The translations under genes and the position numbers were made by a program. A stretch of 64,000 nucleotides of DNA from Kineococcus rubinsiae (GTDB lineage Bacteria; Actinomycetota; Actinomycetes; Actinomycetales; Kineococcaceae): contig NZ_VWPY01000012.1 in assembly GCF_011839805.1 (NCBI RefSeq), forward strand, positions 1 through 64,000. The letters are read 5' to 3'. The first letter of the stretch is position 1, and the number at the start of each line of letters is the position of its first letter. The notes under the pieces are model-generated. The model had not been told where the DNA came from and ran no database searches. It saw nothing but the letters and a program-made list of their open reading frames with translations. This document shows, piece after piece, positions 17,152 to 25,586 of the stretch.

Positions 17152-17157
17152 ATGCTG
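17152..17157 (+). promoter_or_regulatory. -10 box for the GT2 gene at 17220
   Basis: TATGCT lies in the 78-nt divergent gap and would start a leader of roughly 55 nt. No matching -35 box is clear. Confidence 0.3.
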
Positions 17158-17219
17158 CTGGTTCGGGCCTGCGCGGGAAGGGTAGCGTGACGTCACCGGT
17201 CGAGGGGTCTGGAGCCAGC

Positions 17220-18098
17220 GTGCAGAGTTCTGTGAGCGTCGTCGTGCCGGCGAAGGACCGGGCCCACCTCCTGGAGCGGTCGCTGGCCAGCGTGGCCGCC
17301 CAGCGGCTGGCGCCGGTGGAGGTCGTGGTGGTCGACGACGGTTCCACGGACGACACGGCGGGCGTCGCCCGCCGCTGCGGCGCGACGGTGATCCGGCTGG
17401 ACGTGAACGAGGGCATCGGGCGTGCCCGCAACCACGGGATCCGCGCCGCGACGGGGGAGTGGATCGCCTTCCTCGACTCCGACGACGAGTGGTCGCCGGG
17501 TCACCTGGAACGCCTGGTGGCGCGGGCCGGGTCGCACGTGCTCGTGGCCGCGCCGGCGATCTCCACGTCCGGGCGGGTGCTCGGGAACCCCTACGACCAC
17601 GACGTGCCGCTGACCTCGACGAGCGTCCTGGCTCCCGGGGACCTCGTCGTCACCTCGGGGGCGATGGCCCGCCGCAGCGCCCTGCTGGAGGCCGGCCTGT
17701 TCCGCCCGCTGCCCCGTGCCGAGGACCTCGACATGTGGGTGCGTCTGCTCTCCCTCGGCACCGGCCTGGCCACCGGCGAGGTGACCGTGACCTACAACGA
17801 GCACGCCGAGCAGTCCATCCACGACCGCGAGCTCATGCGTCGCTGCGTCGAGGACGTGATCGCCGAGGCCGCGGGGGGTGCCCTGCCCGCCGCGGCCGAC
17901 GTCGACCGCGCGCGCAGCCGTCTCGTGTGGGACGACCTCCGCTCGGCCCAGCGCGGCGGGGACGTGCGGGGCGCGGCGCGGCACGGCGCCTGGCTGCTCC
18001 GCCGCCCGCACACGTGGCGTCCCCTGGCGGACGTGCTGCGCCTGCGCCGGGAGAGCCGCCAGGGCGGCGCGGCTCAGCGCGCCGCGGTCTTGCCGTAG
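17220..18098 (+). CDS. glycosyltransferase family 2 protein
   Basis: A 292-residue GT-A protein with SVSVVVPAKDRAHLLERSLASV, EVVVVDDGSTDDTAGVARRCGATVI, GIGRARNHGIRAATGEWIAFLDSDDEWSPGHLERL (acidic DSDDE metal site) and EDLDMWVRLLSLG. It would add one sugar to the growing repeat. GTG 17220 is preferred for the GGAG 8 nt upstream and immediate entry into the first strand; an in-frame GTG at 17187 would add 11 residues. Its 3' end overlaps the convergent gene at 18074 by 25 nt. Confidence 0.85.
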   Translation: MQSSVSVVVPAKDRAHLLERSLASVAAQRLAPVEVVVVDDGSTDDTAGVARRCGATVIRLDVNEGIGRARNHGIRAATGEWIAFLDSDDEWSPGHLERLVARAGSHVLVAAPAISTSGRVLGNPYDHDVPLTSTSVLAPGDLVVTSGAMARRSALLEAGLFRPLPRAEDLDMWVRLLSLGTGLATGEVTVTYNEHAEQSIHDRELMRRCVEDVIAEAAGGALPAAADVDRARSRLVWDDLRSAQRGGDVRGAARHGAWLLRRPHTWRPLADVLRLRRESRQGGAAQRAAVLP

Positions 18099-19171
18099 TC
18101 CTTCGGCAGCGCCTGGAGGCGGTCCCACGGGAACCCCGCCATCACCTGGTAGTCGGGCTTGCCCTGCATCAGCGCCGGCCACGGGTTCTTGCCGGTCGCC
18201 GCGACCGTCGCGGCGGGGCTCTCGGCGACGACCGCCACGGCGCCCGCCTTGTCGGTGACGATGAACCCGTAGGTCTGCGCGGCCTTCGCGACCATCTTCG
18301 CGATCGGGGAGATCCGCAGCGCGTCCACGTCCACCGACGGGTCCAGACGCAACCGGATCCCCTCCGGGACGGCGTTCTTGCCGGTGTCGTTGCCGTCGCT
18401 GCGCTGGGCGGGCCAGCTGAAGTTGTTCCAGTTGGCCGTCGACGGCAGCTGCAGCGCCAGGGCGTGGTCGATCCTCCCGGCCTGCACGTCCTTGATGGCG
18501 ATGGTCCCGCCGCCGTAGGACAACCCGCTCGCGCTGACGCCGAAGCCGCCGTTGAAGTACCCGGGGCTCGTGGACACCTTGTCGATGCGCCCGCCCCAGC
18601 ACGCCTGCCACGTCCCGCCGACCTTCTTGGCCTGCCAGAACTCCCACAGCTGGTCGGTGGCGGGGGAGTAGACCGTGAGCTGCCCGTCGGTGCCCGCGGC
18701 CGGCACCGCGGTCGCGGGGATCGGCACCTGGCTGAACTGCCCGCCGGTGCCGAGCAGGCCCGACGGCGTCCAGGTCTTCTTCTGGCAGTTGTCCCAGCGG
18801 ACGTCCACCCGGGCCGTCGTCGCCGGGACCGAGTAGAAGCTCGTCGAGTAGCGGTTGACGTTGAAGGCAGCCACGCCGCCGTAGTACTTGGCGGCCTGGT
18901 CGGCCACGTTGGCCACCATCGCGGCCGAGTTGCCGTTCAGCGGTGCGCTGCGGACGTCCTGGCGCCAGACGCTCAGCTTCCCGAACGGGGTGCCGTAGGG
19001 GATGGTGACGTCGTGCACGCGCACGGCGGCCAGCCGGGCGTCGGAGACCGCGCGGTGCCCCTGCGAGACGGACGGGGCGGCGCTGGCGGACGCGCTGCCG
19101 GTCGCCAGACCGGACGTCAGGGCCGCGATGGTCGCGACGGCGGCGAGCCGGAGTCGACGGCTGCGGTTCAT
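18074..19171 (-). CDS. exported protein of unknown function, paralogue 1 of 3
   Basis: The 365-residue protein starts with a clear signal peptide (basic NRSRRLRL, hydrophobic core, ASA-type end near residue 30). The mature part shares many motifs with the products at 19455 and 21242: [96 protein letters not shown] and [14 protein letters not shown]. No enzyme family is recognised. A role at the cell surface, perhaps binding or processing the local polysaccharide, is suggested only by position and by carbohydrate-binding modules on one relative. TGAGGAG precedes the ATG. The 283-nt gap upstream (19172-19454) holds only the -10 box at 19369. Confidence 0.8.
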   Translation of the reverse strand: MNRSRRLRLAAVATIAALTSGLATGSASASAAPSVSQGHRAVSDARLAAVRVHDVTIPYGTPFGKLSVWRQDVRSAPLNGNSAAMVANVADQAAKYYGGVAAFNVNRYSTSFYSVPATTARVDVRWDNCQKKTWTPSGLLGTGGQFSQVPIPATAVPAAGTDGQLTVYSPATDQLWEFWQAKKVGGTWQACWGGRIDKVSTSPGYFNGGFGVSASGLSYGGGTIAIKDVQAGRIDHALALQLPSTANWNNFSWPAQRSDGNDTGKNAVPEGIRLRLDPSVDVDALRISPIAKMVAKAAQTYGFIVTDKAGAVAVVAESPAATVAATGKNPWPALMQGKPDYQVMAGFPWDRLQALPKDYGKTAAR

Positions 19172-19368
19172 GGTGTGCGCTCCTCAGTGGTTGCCTTCCC
19201 CAGAGGTTTCGGTTCCGCGACAAGGGTTCCCAAGGACGCCTCCCCCGTCTGCGCCGCGGACCACCTGATCGGGGGCAGAGCGGACGCGGGGGCTGGTCAC
19301 GGTGCGTAGCCGCGAGCACGAGCCGGTGCACGGACGCCACGGGCTGGTCACCTGTGCGCCGTAGCGCC

Positions 19369-19374
19369 TACCAT
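19369..19374 (+). promoter_or_regulatory. -10 box for the membrane-anchored paralogue
   Basis: TACCAT, identical to the boxes at 8498 and 10268, lies 80 nt before the GTG at 19455. The expected TTGCG 19 bp upstream is not present. Confidence 0.3.
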
Positions 19375-19454
19375 GCGTGAGTCGAGGTCACCGTCGTTCT
19401 CGTTGCCCGATCCGCCCGGATCACCCGCCGCGAAGCCGACGAGAGGTGCTGACC

Positions 19455-20600
19455 GTGCCCGCACGAGGCCGACCCCCCGAGCTCGACGACACGTCCCCCA
19501 CCTCCCGCGACGCCCGCGGAGGTGTGGACCTGCAGGTGTCCAGGCGCCCCGCCCTCCCGCGCCGACGCCTGGTGGTGGCGCTGGTGGCCGGGGTCGTGGC
19601 GCTCGCCACGGCCGGACTGCTCCTGCGGGGCCACCTCCCGGGGGAGCAGGACACGCCCCCGCCGCCGGCCCCCGTCGCCGCGGACTACCCCTTCGGCCCG
19701 GCGAGCGCGTGGCGGACGGACATCAGCGCCGCTCCCGTGGCGGCGGACTCCGCGCAGCAGGTGGCGGGGCTGGTGGGGCAGGTGACGCAGCACTGGGGCG
19801 GCATCGCGTCGTTCAACGTGGACCAGTTCACGGCGAGCTGGTACACCGCCGCCGAGGGACAGGCCACCACCGACGTGACGTGGGTGGACTGCCAGGACAA
19901 GGGCTACCAGCCGTACGGGTTGACGGGGGAGGACGGTCTGCTCACCGACGTCCCCATCCCCGAGGGCGCGCGGCCCTCACCCGGCGGGGACGGTCAGCTC
20001 ACCATCTGGTCCCCCTCGCAGGACCGGCTGTGGGAGTTCTGGCAGGCCGAGCAGGTCGACGGGCGCTGGCAGGCGTGCTGGGGCGGCCGGATGGACCACG
20101 CCTCGACGAACATCGGCGTCTTCCCCGAGGGCTTCGGGGCCAGCGCCAGCGGCCTGGCGATGTCCGCGGGCACGGTCTGGGTGGACGACGCCCGCGCCGG
20201 GCGCATCAACCACGCCCTGGGCCTCGCCGTGCTCCAGCCCGCGGCCTGGCCGCGCTTCAGCTGGCCGGCCAACCGCACCGACGGCGGGAACACCGACCCG
20301 CACGCCCTGGCGGAGGGCACCCGGCTGCGCCTGGACCCGGACCTGGACCTGGACGCCCTGGAGCTGACCCCCCTCGCCCGGATGGTGGCTGTGGCCGCGC
20401 AGCGCTACGGGTTCATCGTGACCGACACGGCCGGCGCGGTGAACGTCGGCGCGCAGCTCGGGCAGCCGGTCGAGGACGACCCGGACTTCTGGACCCGCCA
20501 GCTGCAGGGGGTTCCGCCCTACCAGGTGCTGCGGGGGTTCCCGTGGGAGCACCTGCAGGCGCTCCCGCACGACTACGGCAAGCCCGCCGACGCGGAGTAG
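19455..20600 (+). CDS. membrane-anchored exported protein of unknown function, paralogue 2 of 3
   Basis: The 381-residue protein has a 40-residue cytoplasmic start, one transmembrane helix (VVALVAGVVALATAGLLL, about residues 40-57), a short Pro-rich linker and then the domain shared with the neighbours at 18074 and 21242: [88 protein letters not shown] and FPWEHLQALPHDYGK. Unlike the others it lacks a cleavable signal, so it should stay in the membrane facing outward. GAGAGG lies 8 nt before GTG 19455. Function unknown. Confidence 0.78.
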   Translation: MPARGRPPELDDTSPTSRDARGGVDLQVSRRPALPRRRLVVALVAGVVALATAGLLLRGHLPGEQDTPPPPAPVAADYPFGPASAWRTDISAAPVAADSAQQVAGLVGQVTQHWGGIASFNVDQFTASWYTAAEGQATTDVTWVDCQDKGYQPYGLTGEDGLLTDVPIPEGARPSPGGDGQLTIWSPSQDRLWEFWQAEQVDGRWQACWGGRMDHASTNIGVFPEGFGASASGLAMSAGTVWVDDARAGRINHALGLAVLQPAAWPRFSWPANRTDGGNTDPHALAEGTRLRLDPDLDLDALELTPLARMVAVAAQRYGFIVTDTAGAVNVGAQLGQPVEDDPDFWTRQLQGVPPYQVLRGFPWEHLQALPHDYGKPADAE

Positions 20601-20612
20601 GACGCGCCGCCC

Positions 20613-21224
20613 TCAGCGCAGGGGGCGGACGACCCGAGCGGGAACTCCCGCAGCCAGGCTGTGCGGGGGGACCTCGCCCTTCACCACGGCGCCCGCGGCG
20701 ACCACCGAGCCCTCACCGATCCTGCTGCCGCGCAGGATGATCGCCCCTGCGCCGACCCAGACGTCGTTCCCGATGACGACGGGTGCAGTGGTGTAGGCCT
20801 CGCGGTCGGCGCCGCGGGGTTCGAACACGTGGTCCTCGTCGTGGATGGAGACGCGCTCCCCGAACCGGCAGTGGTCGCCGATCTCGAGGGACTCGAACAC
20901 CGAGACGTAGCAGCCGACGTTGAAGAAGACGTCGCTGCCCCAGCGGACGTGACCGTGGAACTGCCCGTGGAAGTCGCCGGCGATCGTGCACCCGCGGCCG
21001 CGCTCGAACCGCCCCTGCGGGCCCAGGGTCATGGCGACCCTGGGCCCGAGGGCGAGCGGTGCCCCGCGCAGGCGGGCGTTGCGCAGGGTCCTCGAGTGGA
21101 ACCGGCCGCGGCGCAGGACCCGCTGGACGATCGGCGTCCCGGGCGCGGGAGCGGTCGAGGGGGGCGGGGCCGCGCTTCCGTCGCTCACGCCCCGATCATC
21201 CCCGCTCACTGACGCGAGGTCCAA
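20613..21224 (-). CDS. hexapeptide-repeat acyltransferase (WbbJ/maltose O-acetyltransferase type)
   Basis: The 203-residue protein has left-handed beta-helix repeats and the xenobiotic/sugar acetyltransferase pattern: GCYVSVFESLEIGDHCRFGERVSIHDEDHVFEP (containing the probable catalytic histidine), VVIGNDVWVGAGAIILRGSRIGEGSVVAAGAVVKGEVPPHSLAAGVPARVVRPL. It probably acetylates a sugar of the polysaccharide. The start is uncertain: TTG 21224 has GGGAGAGG just upstream, while GTG 21188 is an alternative 12 codons in. It converges with the preceding gene, 12 nt apart. Confidence 0.83.
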   Translation of the reverse strand: MDLASVSGDDRGVSDGSAAPPPSTAPAPGTPIVQRVLRRGRFHSRTLRNARLRGAPLALGPRVAMTLGPQGRFERGRGCTIAGDFHGQFHGHVRWGSDVFFNVGCYVSVFESLEIGDHCRFGERVSIHDEDHVFEPRGADREAYTTAPVVIGNDVWVGAGAIILRGSRIGEGSVVAAGAVVKGEVPPHSLAAGVPARVVRPLR

Positions 21225-21241
21225 ATCGCCTCTCCCGGTGC

Positions 21242-23428
21242 TCAGCGGGTGAGCTTGGCGTCCGCCCAGTCACCGTGGTCGAAGCCGCTGCCGTCGCCGG
21301 CGTCGGTCATGACCAGGCGGATCTGCGAGGCGCCGGCGACGTTCACCGTCAGCGTCTTGGCGCCGCCCCAGCGCATCACCCCGCTGTCGGCCAGCTTGGT
21401 GGTGCCGTCGAAGACCTGGAAGACGACCGAGCCGGACTGGCCGACCTCGGCGTCCAGGCCGACCCGGGCGCTGAAGGTGCTCGCCCCGTCGGTCGGGACG
21501 ACGACCTCGGCGGAGGCGTGCATGCCCAGGCCCTTGGCGTAGCGGACGCCGCCGACCGTGATCGGCTTGCCGTCGCCCAGGTTCTTCTCGCCGTTGGACA
21601 GGTCCCGCTCCACGGGTCCCCAGCCGTTCTTGACGGTGGTGAAGGGGAGGTCCGACACGAAGGTGGCGGTGGGCGTGGGCGTCGCGGTGGGCGTGGGGGT
21701 CGCCGTGGGCGTCGCGGTGGGCGTGGGGGTCGCGGTGGGCGTCGCGGTGGGCGTGGGCGTGGTGGTGGGCGTGGGGGTCGCGGTGGGCGTGGGGGTCGCG
21801 GTGGGCGTGACGGTGGGCGTGGGCGTGGGCGTGGGCGTGGGCGTGGGCGTGGCGGTGGGCGTGGGCGTCGCGGTGGGGGTCGCGGTGGGCGTGGGGGTCG
21901 GCGCCGGTGCACCCGGGGCCACCACGACGCGGTCGGCGGGCGCGGTGCCGAAGAGCTTGGCGTCGCCCCAGTCCGCGTGGTCGAAGGCGGTGCCGTTGCC
22001 GGCGTCGGTGGCGACGAGGCGGATCTGCTGCATCCCGGCGACGCTCACCGTCAGCGTCCTGCGGCTGCCGGCGGTGACCACCCCGGTGTCGGCGATCTTC
22101 GTGGTGCCGTTCCAGACCTGGAAGACGACGGAGCCCGACTTGCCGCTGTCGGTGTCGATGCCCACCTGGGCGGTGAACGTCTTGGCGTCACCGACGGGCA
22201 CGATCACCTCGGAGTTCGCGTGCGTGCCGAAACCCTTCGCGAAGACGGTGCCGGCGATCGACAGCGGACCACCGTCCCCGGCGGCCTGGCCGCCGACGCT
22301 GGTGTTCTTCTCCACCGGGCCCCAGCCGTTCTTGACCGCCTGGTACGCGGTGTCGGAGGCGTAGGTGACGTCGGCCTCGGTGACCGTGAGCGCGCTGCCG
22401 TCGCCGGTCCGGCCGTAGTCCTTGGGCAGCGCCTGCAGCGACTTCCAGGGGAAGTTCTGCATCAGGGAGTAGTTCGGGGTGGAACCCATGAGCGCCTTCC
22501 ACGGGTCGACACCGGTGGCCGCGATGGTCGCGGACGGGTCCTCGGCGATCACGGCGACGCAGCCCGCGGTGTCGGTGACGATGAAACCGTACTTCTGCGC
22601 CGCCTTGGCGACCATCTTCCCCAGCGGCGTCAGGGCCAGCGCGTCGACGTCCACCGACGGGTCGAGCCGCAGGCGGGTTCCCTCGGGGACGCGGTCCGCC
22701 GAGGTGTCGCTGCCGTCGCTGCGCTGGGCGGGCCAGCTGACCTCGTCGCTGCGACCCGGGTTCGGCAGGTGCAGGGCGATGGCGTGGTCGATGCTCCCGG
22801 ACTGCGCGTCGCGGATCCCGACCGTCCCGCCGGCGATGGCGAGACCGCTCGCGCTGGCGCCGTAGGTGCCCGAGAAGAACCCCTGGTTGTGGGAGACGCC
22901 GTCGATCCGCCCACCCCAGCAGGCGGTCCAGGCCCCGTCGACCTTCTTGGCGACCCACAGCTCCCAGAGCTGGTCGGTGTCCGGGGAGTAGATCGTCAGC
23001 TGGCTGTCGGTCCCCTTGGCGGGGATCGCGTCGGCGGGGACGGGGACCTGGGTGAACTGCCCGCCGGGACCGAGCAGGTCGGGCGGCGTCCAGGTCTTGC
23101 CCTGGCAGTTGTTCCACTTCACGTCGATGCGCGGCTGGTCGGCGGGAACCGTGTAGACGCTGGTGCTGTAGCTGTAGGCGTTGAACGCGGCGACCCCCCC
23201 GTAGTAGGCGGCGACCTGGTTCGCCACGTTGGTGGCCATGCCCGCGGAGTTCGCGGCCAGCGGAGCCCCGGTGACGTCGAGCTTCCAGGCCGTCCCCGTC
23301 GTGAACACGCCGCCGGTGGGCATCTGCGGGATCGGGGCGGTCGCGGCCGAGGCGGAGGTCGCGGAACCGGTGGCGGCCAGGAGGGAGGCGGTGACGACGA
23401 CAGCCGCGAGCAGGCGCTTGCTGAGCAT
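21242..23428 (-). CDS. secreted protein, paralogue 3 of 3, with two NPCBM-like carbohydrate-binding domains and a Pro-Thr linker
   Basis: The 728-residue product has a signal peptide (about 1-29), the domain shared with the proteins at 18074 and 19455 (about 35-340; for example [23 protein letters not shown] and [14 protein letters not shown]), a first NPCBM-like module (about 355-495), a Pro-Thr-Ala linker (about 508-588) and a second NPCBM-like module (about 595-728). Both modules show VKNGWGPVE, AKGxGxHAxxEVxVP, SGSVVFQV and the HxDWxDAKL ending. NPCBM modules bind glycans and are usually attached to secreted glycoside hydrolases. No catalytic domain is recognised here, so the shared N-terminal domain is either a novel enzyme or a binding domain. 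GGGG-rich sequence precedes the ATG. Confidence 0.82.
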   Translation of the reverse strand: MLSKRLLAAVVVTASLLAATGSATSASAATAPIPQMPTGGVFTTGTAWKLDVTGAPLAANSAGMATNVANQVAAYYGGVAAFNAYSYSTSVYTVPADQPRIDVKWNNCQGKTWTPPDLLGPGGQFTQVPVPADAIPAKGTDSQLTIYSPDTDQLWELWVAKKVDGAWTACWGGRIDGVSHNQGFFSGTYGASASGLAIAGGTVGIRDAQSGSIDHAIALHLPNPGRSDEVSWPAQRSDGSDTSADRVPEGTRLRLDPSVDVDALALTPLGKMVAKAAQKYGFIVTDTAGCVAVIAEDPSATIAATGVDPWKALMGSTPNYSLMQNFPWKSLQALPKDYGRTGDGSALTVTEADVTYASDTAYQAVKNGWGPVEKNTSVGGQAAGDGGPLSIAGTVFAKGFGTHANSEVIVPVGDAKTFTAQVGIDTDSGKSGSVVFQVWNGTTKIADTGVVTAGSRRTLTVSVAGMQQIRLVATDAGNGTAFDHADWGDAKLFGTAPADRVVVAPGAPAPTPTPTATPTATPTPTATPTPTPTPTPTPTVTPTATPTPTATPTPTTTPTPTATPTATPTPTATPTATPTPTATPTPTATFVSDLPFTTVKNGWGPVERDLSNGEKNLGDGKPITVGGVRYAKGLGMHASAEVVVPTDGASTFSARVGLDAEVGQSGSVVFQVFDGTTKLADSGVMRWGGAKTLTVNVAGASQIRLVMTDAGDGSGFDHGDWADAKLTR
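21663..21905. repeat. tandem 6/12-bp repeats encoding a Pro-Thr(-Ala) linker
   Basis: Repeated GTGGGCGTGGGCGTC/GGTCGC-type units encode alternating PT, with TA, TV and TT variants, on the minus strand. The tract joins two carbohydrate-binding modules. Such repeats change length easily by slippage and cause assembly errors. Confidence 0.9.
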
Positions 23429-23944
23429 GGGGGGTTCTCCAGGTGCAGTGGCTGTCAGGACTCCCCAGGCATCGGCGCGGTGGACTCGGGACAGCAGCCG
23501 GCGCCGGACACGTCACCCCCCTGCGGGGTTTCACCGTCGGGAACTCACTCGGCGTGCATCGTCGCCGAGAACCCAGCGGATTGCCCCGTCACCCGTTGGC
23601 GCCAACGTGTGACCTCACAGCCTGTGCGGTGGTGGGCCGTCCGTGGGGGCACGTGCTCGCGGCGGTGACCCCGAGCGCACGCGGGCCTCGCCTCGCGGTC
23701 GCCGGCACCGCCGCGACCGAGCGGTCGGTCACCTCGGACGGGTGCCCGTACGCACGCCTCGCAGCCGGCGGACGACGAGGTGTGACCGGGAGGGGGGCTG
23801 CGCCTAGTACCGTGACCCCCGTCGGGTGGTCGCGGGGCACGCTCCCGCACCGACGGCTCGAGGGCGTCCACCACCGGCCGGAGGTGTCTGCATCCCGGCC
23901 GCTGCGGGCGTCGACGACGGACGCAGCGAGGGGAGCGTGACCAG
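23429..23944. promoter_or_regulatory. 516-nt divergent intergenic region with palindrome and flippase promoter
   Basis: No gene is supported here. A perfect 14-bp palindrome CGTTGGCGCCAACG occupies 23594-23607. TACCGT at 23808-23813 is a likely -10 box for the flippase gene, giving a leader of about 125 nt. Duplicate CTCCCCAGG words lie near 23461, close to the secreted-protein gene. The rest shows no recognisable structure. Confidence 0.35.
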
Positions 23945-25561
23945 GTGGAGCGTCGACGAGACGGTGGGGGCGCACCCGCAGAGCCCTCCCCGCAGGAGGA
24001 GGGTGCGGAGCCCGACCTCGCCGTGGAGCGCGGCGGTGCCGGTGGCGCTCAGGAGCGCGAGCTCGTGGCCGCGGGAGCGTCGGTGCCGGACGACGGCCAG
24101 CCCCCACCGGGATCGCTGACCACGGCCGTGACCTCCGGGGCGTCGTGGTCGGCCATGGGGCGCCTGGGGGCCCAGTTCCTGCAGTTCGGGGCGGGACTGG
24201 TGCTGGCCCGCCTCCTGGTCCCGGCGGACTTCGGCCTGCTGGCCAGCGTCTACGTCATCACGGGCTTCGCCGTCCTGTTCTTCGACATGGGCCTCACGGG
24301 TGCGCTCGTGCACCAGCGCGTGATGCGCCAGGCCGACCTCGACACCGTGTTCTGGGTCAACGGCATCGGAGGTCTGGTCTTCGTCGGCCTGCTGGCCGCC
24401 ATCGGACCGCTCGTCGCCGACTTCTACGGCGACGAGCGCCTCACGTACCTGACGCCCCTGGCGGGGCTGAGCTTCGCCCTCTTCCTCGGGGTGAGCCACA
24501 GCGCGCTGCTGCAGAAGTCGCTGCGCTTCAAGCAGCTCGCGCTGGCGGAGACCCTCGCGGCCGTGGTGGGCAACGTGGTCACCGTGGTGGGCGCCGTGGT
24601 CGGCCTGGGGCCGCTGGCCCTCGTCGCGGGGCCGGCCGTCCAGTCGCTCGTGCTCACCGTCCTGCTCTGCGTCGCCGCCCCCTGGCGACCGCGGGGCTTC
24701 ATCCGGCGCGAGTCCGTCCGTCGGCTGTGGGCGTTCTCCGGGGGTCAGCTCGGCTTCACGGTCGTCAACTTCTTCGGCCGCAACAGCGACAACCTCCTCA
24801 TCGGCCGCTTCCTCGGGGCGGCGCCGCTGGGCTACTACAACCGCGCCTACAACCTGATGCTCCTGCCGCTGCAGCAGATCAGCCAGGTCATGGGACGGGT
24901 GATGTTCCCGGCCCTGAGCGCGATGGGTGACGACCGCCCCCGCCTGCAGCGCGCCTACCGGCGCACGGTCACGCTGATCACGGCGATCACGATGCCCGTG
25001 CTCGTGGGGATGTCCGCCGTGGCCGACGGTCTCGTCCCGCTGCTGTGGGGCGACCAGTGGACGACGTCCATCCCGCTGCTCCAGCTGCTCTGCCTCGCCG
25101 GGCTGCCGCAGTGCCTCGCGAGCACGGAGGGCTGGCTGTACCAGTCGCAGGGCCGGACGGTGACGATGTTCAAGATGGGCGCGGCCAGCACCGCCGTCTG
25201 GGTCGCGGCCATCGTCATCGGCCTGCAGTGGGGAACCGTGGGGGTGGCCGTGGGCATCCTCGTCACGACCTGGGCGTACCAGCCCTTCGCCATGCACGTG
25301 GCGTGTGCGCTCATCGGCCTGAAGGGCCGCCGGGTGCTGTTCGACATCGCCCCGACCGTGCTGATCTCGCTCGTGATGGGTGCCGTCGTCTGGGCGGCGC
25401 CGGCCCTGCTCGGCCTGTCCCGGCAGGAGCCGCTGGTCGTCGTCGGGCAGGTCCTCGTCGGGACGGTGCTCTACGCGGGGCTGATGCTGCTGTTCCGCCG
25501 CGACGTCCTCCGGGACCTGAAGAGCCTGCGCCCCGGGGCGTCGCGCGCGGCGGCGGCCTGA
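23945..25561 (+). CDS. Wzx-type polysaccharide flippase (MOP superfamily)
   Basis: The 538-residue protein has a hydrophilic N-terminal extension of about 55 residues, then twelve or more membrane helices. Motifs fit the polysaccharide-synthase/TuaB-like branch of MOP flippases: GASWSAMGRLGAQFLQFGAGLVLARLL, PADFGLLASVYVITGFAVLFFDMGLTGALV, NFFGRNSDNLLIGRFLGAAPLGYYNRAYNLM and FPALSAMGDD. It would move undecaprenyl-linked repeat units across the membrane. GTG 23945 has GAGGGGAG 10 nt upstream, but the N-terminal extension is weakly conserved, so a later start remains possible. Confidence 0.88.
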   Translation: MERRRDGGGAPAEPSPQEEGAEPDLAVERGGAGGAQERELVAAGASVPDDGQPPPGSLTTAVTSGASWSAMGRLGAQFLQFGAGLVLARLLVPADFGLLASVYVITGFAVLFFDMGLTGALVHQRVMRQADLDTVFWVNGIGGLVFVGLLAAIGPLVADFYGDERLTYLTPLAGLSFALFLGVSHSALLQKSLRFKQLALAETLAAVVGNVVTVVGAVVGLGPLALVAGPAVQSLVLTVLLCVAAPWRPRGFIRRESVRRLWAFSGGQLGFTVVNFFGRNSDNLLIGRFLGAAPLGYYNRAYNLMLLPLQQISQVMGRVMFPALSAMGDDRPRLQRAYRRTVTLITAITMPVLVGMSAVADGLVPLLWGDQWTTSIPLLQLLCLAGLPQCLASTEGWLYQSQGRTVTMFKMGAASTAVWVAAIVIGLQWGTVGVAVGILVTTWAYQPFAMHVACALIGLKGRRVLFDIAPTVLISLVMGAVVWAAPALLGLSRQEPLVVVGQVLVGTVLYAGLMLLFRRDVLRDLKSLRPGASRAAAA

Positions 25562-25586
25562 CCCTTCCCCGCTCCTGCCCGCGGGC

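Noticed and set aside
21663-21905. Short regular repeats considered as a CRISPR array
   Set aside because: The units are 6-12 bp with no unique spacers and encode a Pro-Thr linker in frame within a secreted protein.
23826-24119. 97-codon frame after the flippase -10 box considered as a leader gene
   Set aside because: It overlaps the flippase start region in another frame, has no ribosome site and no conserved sequence.
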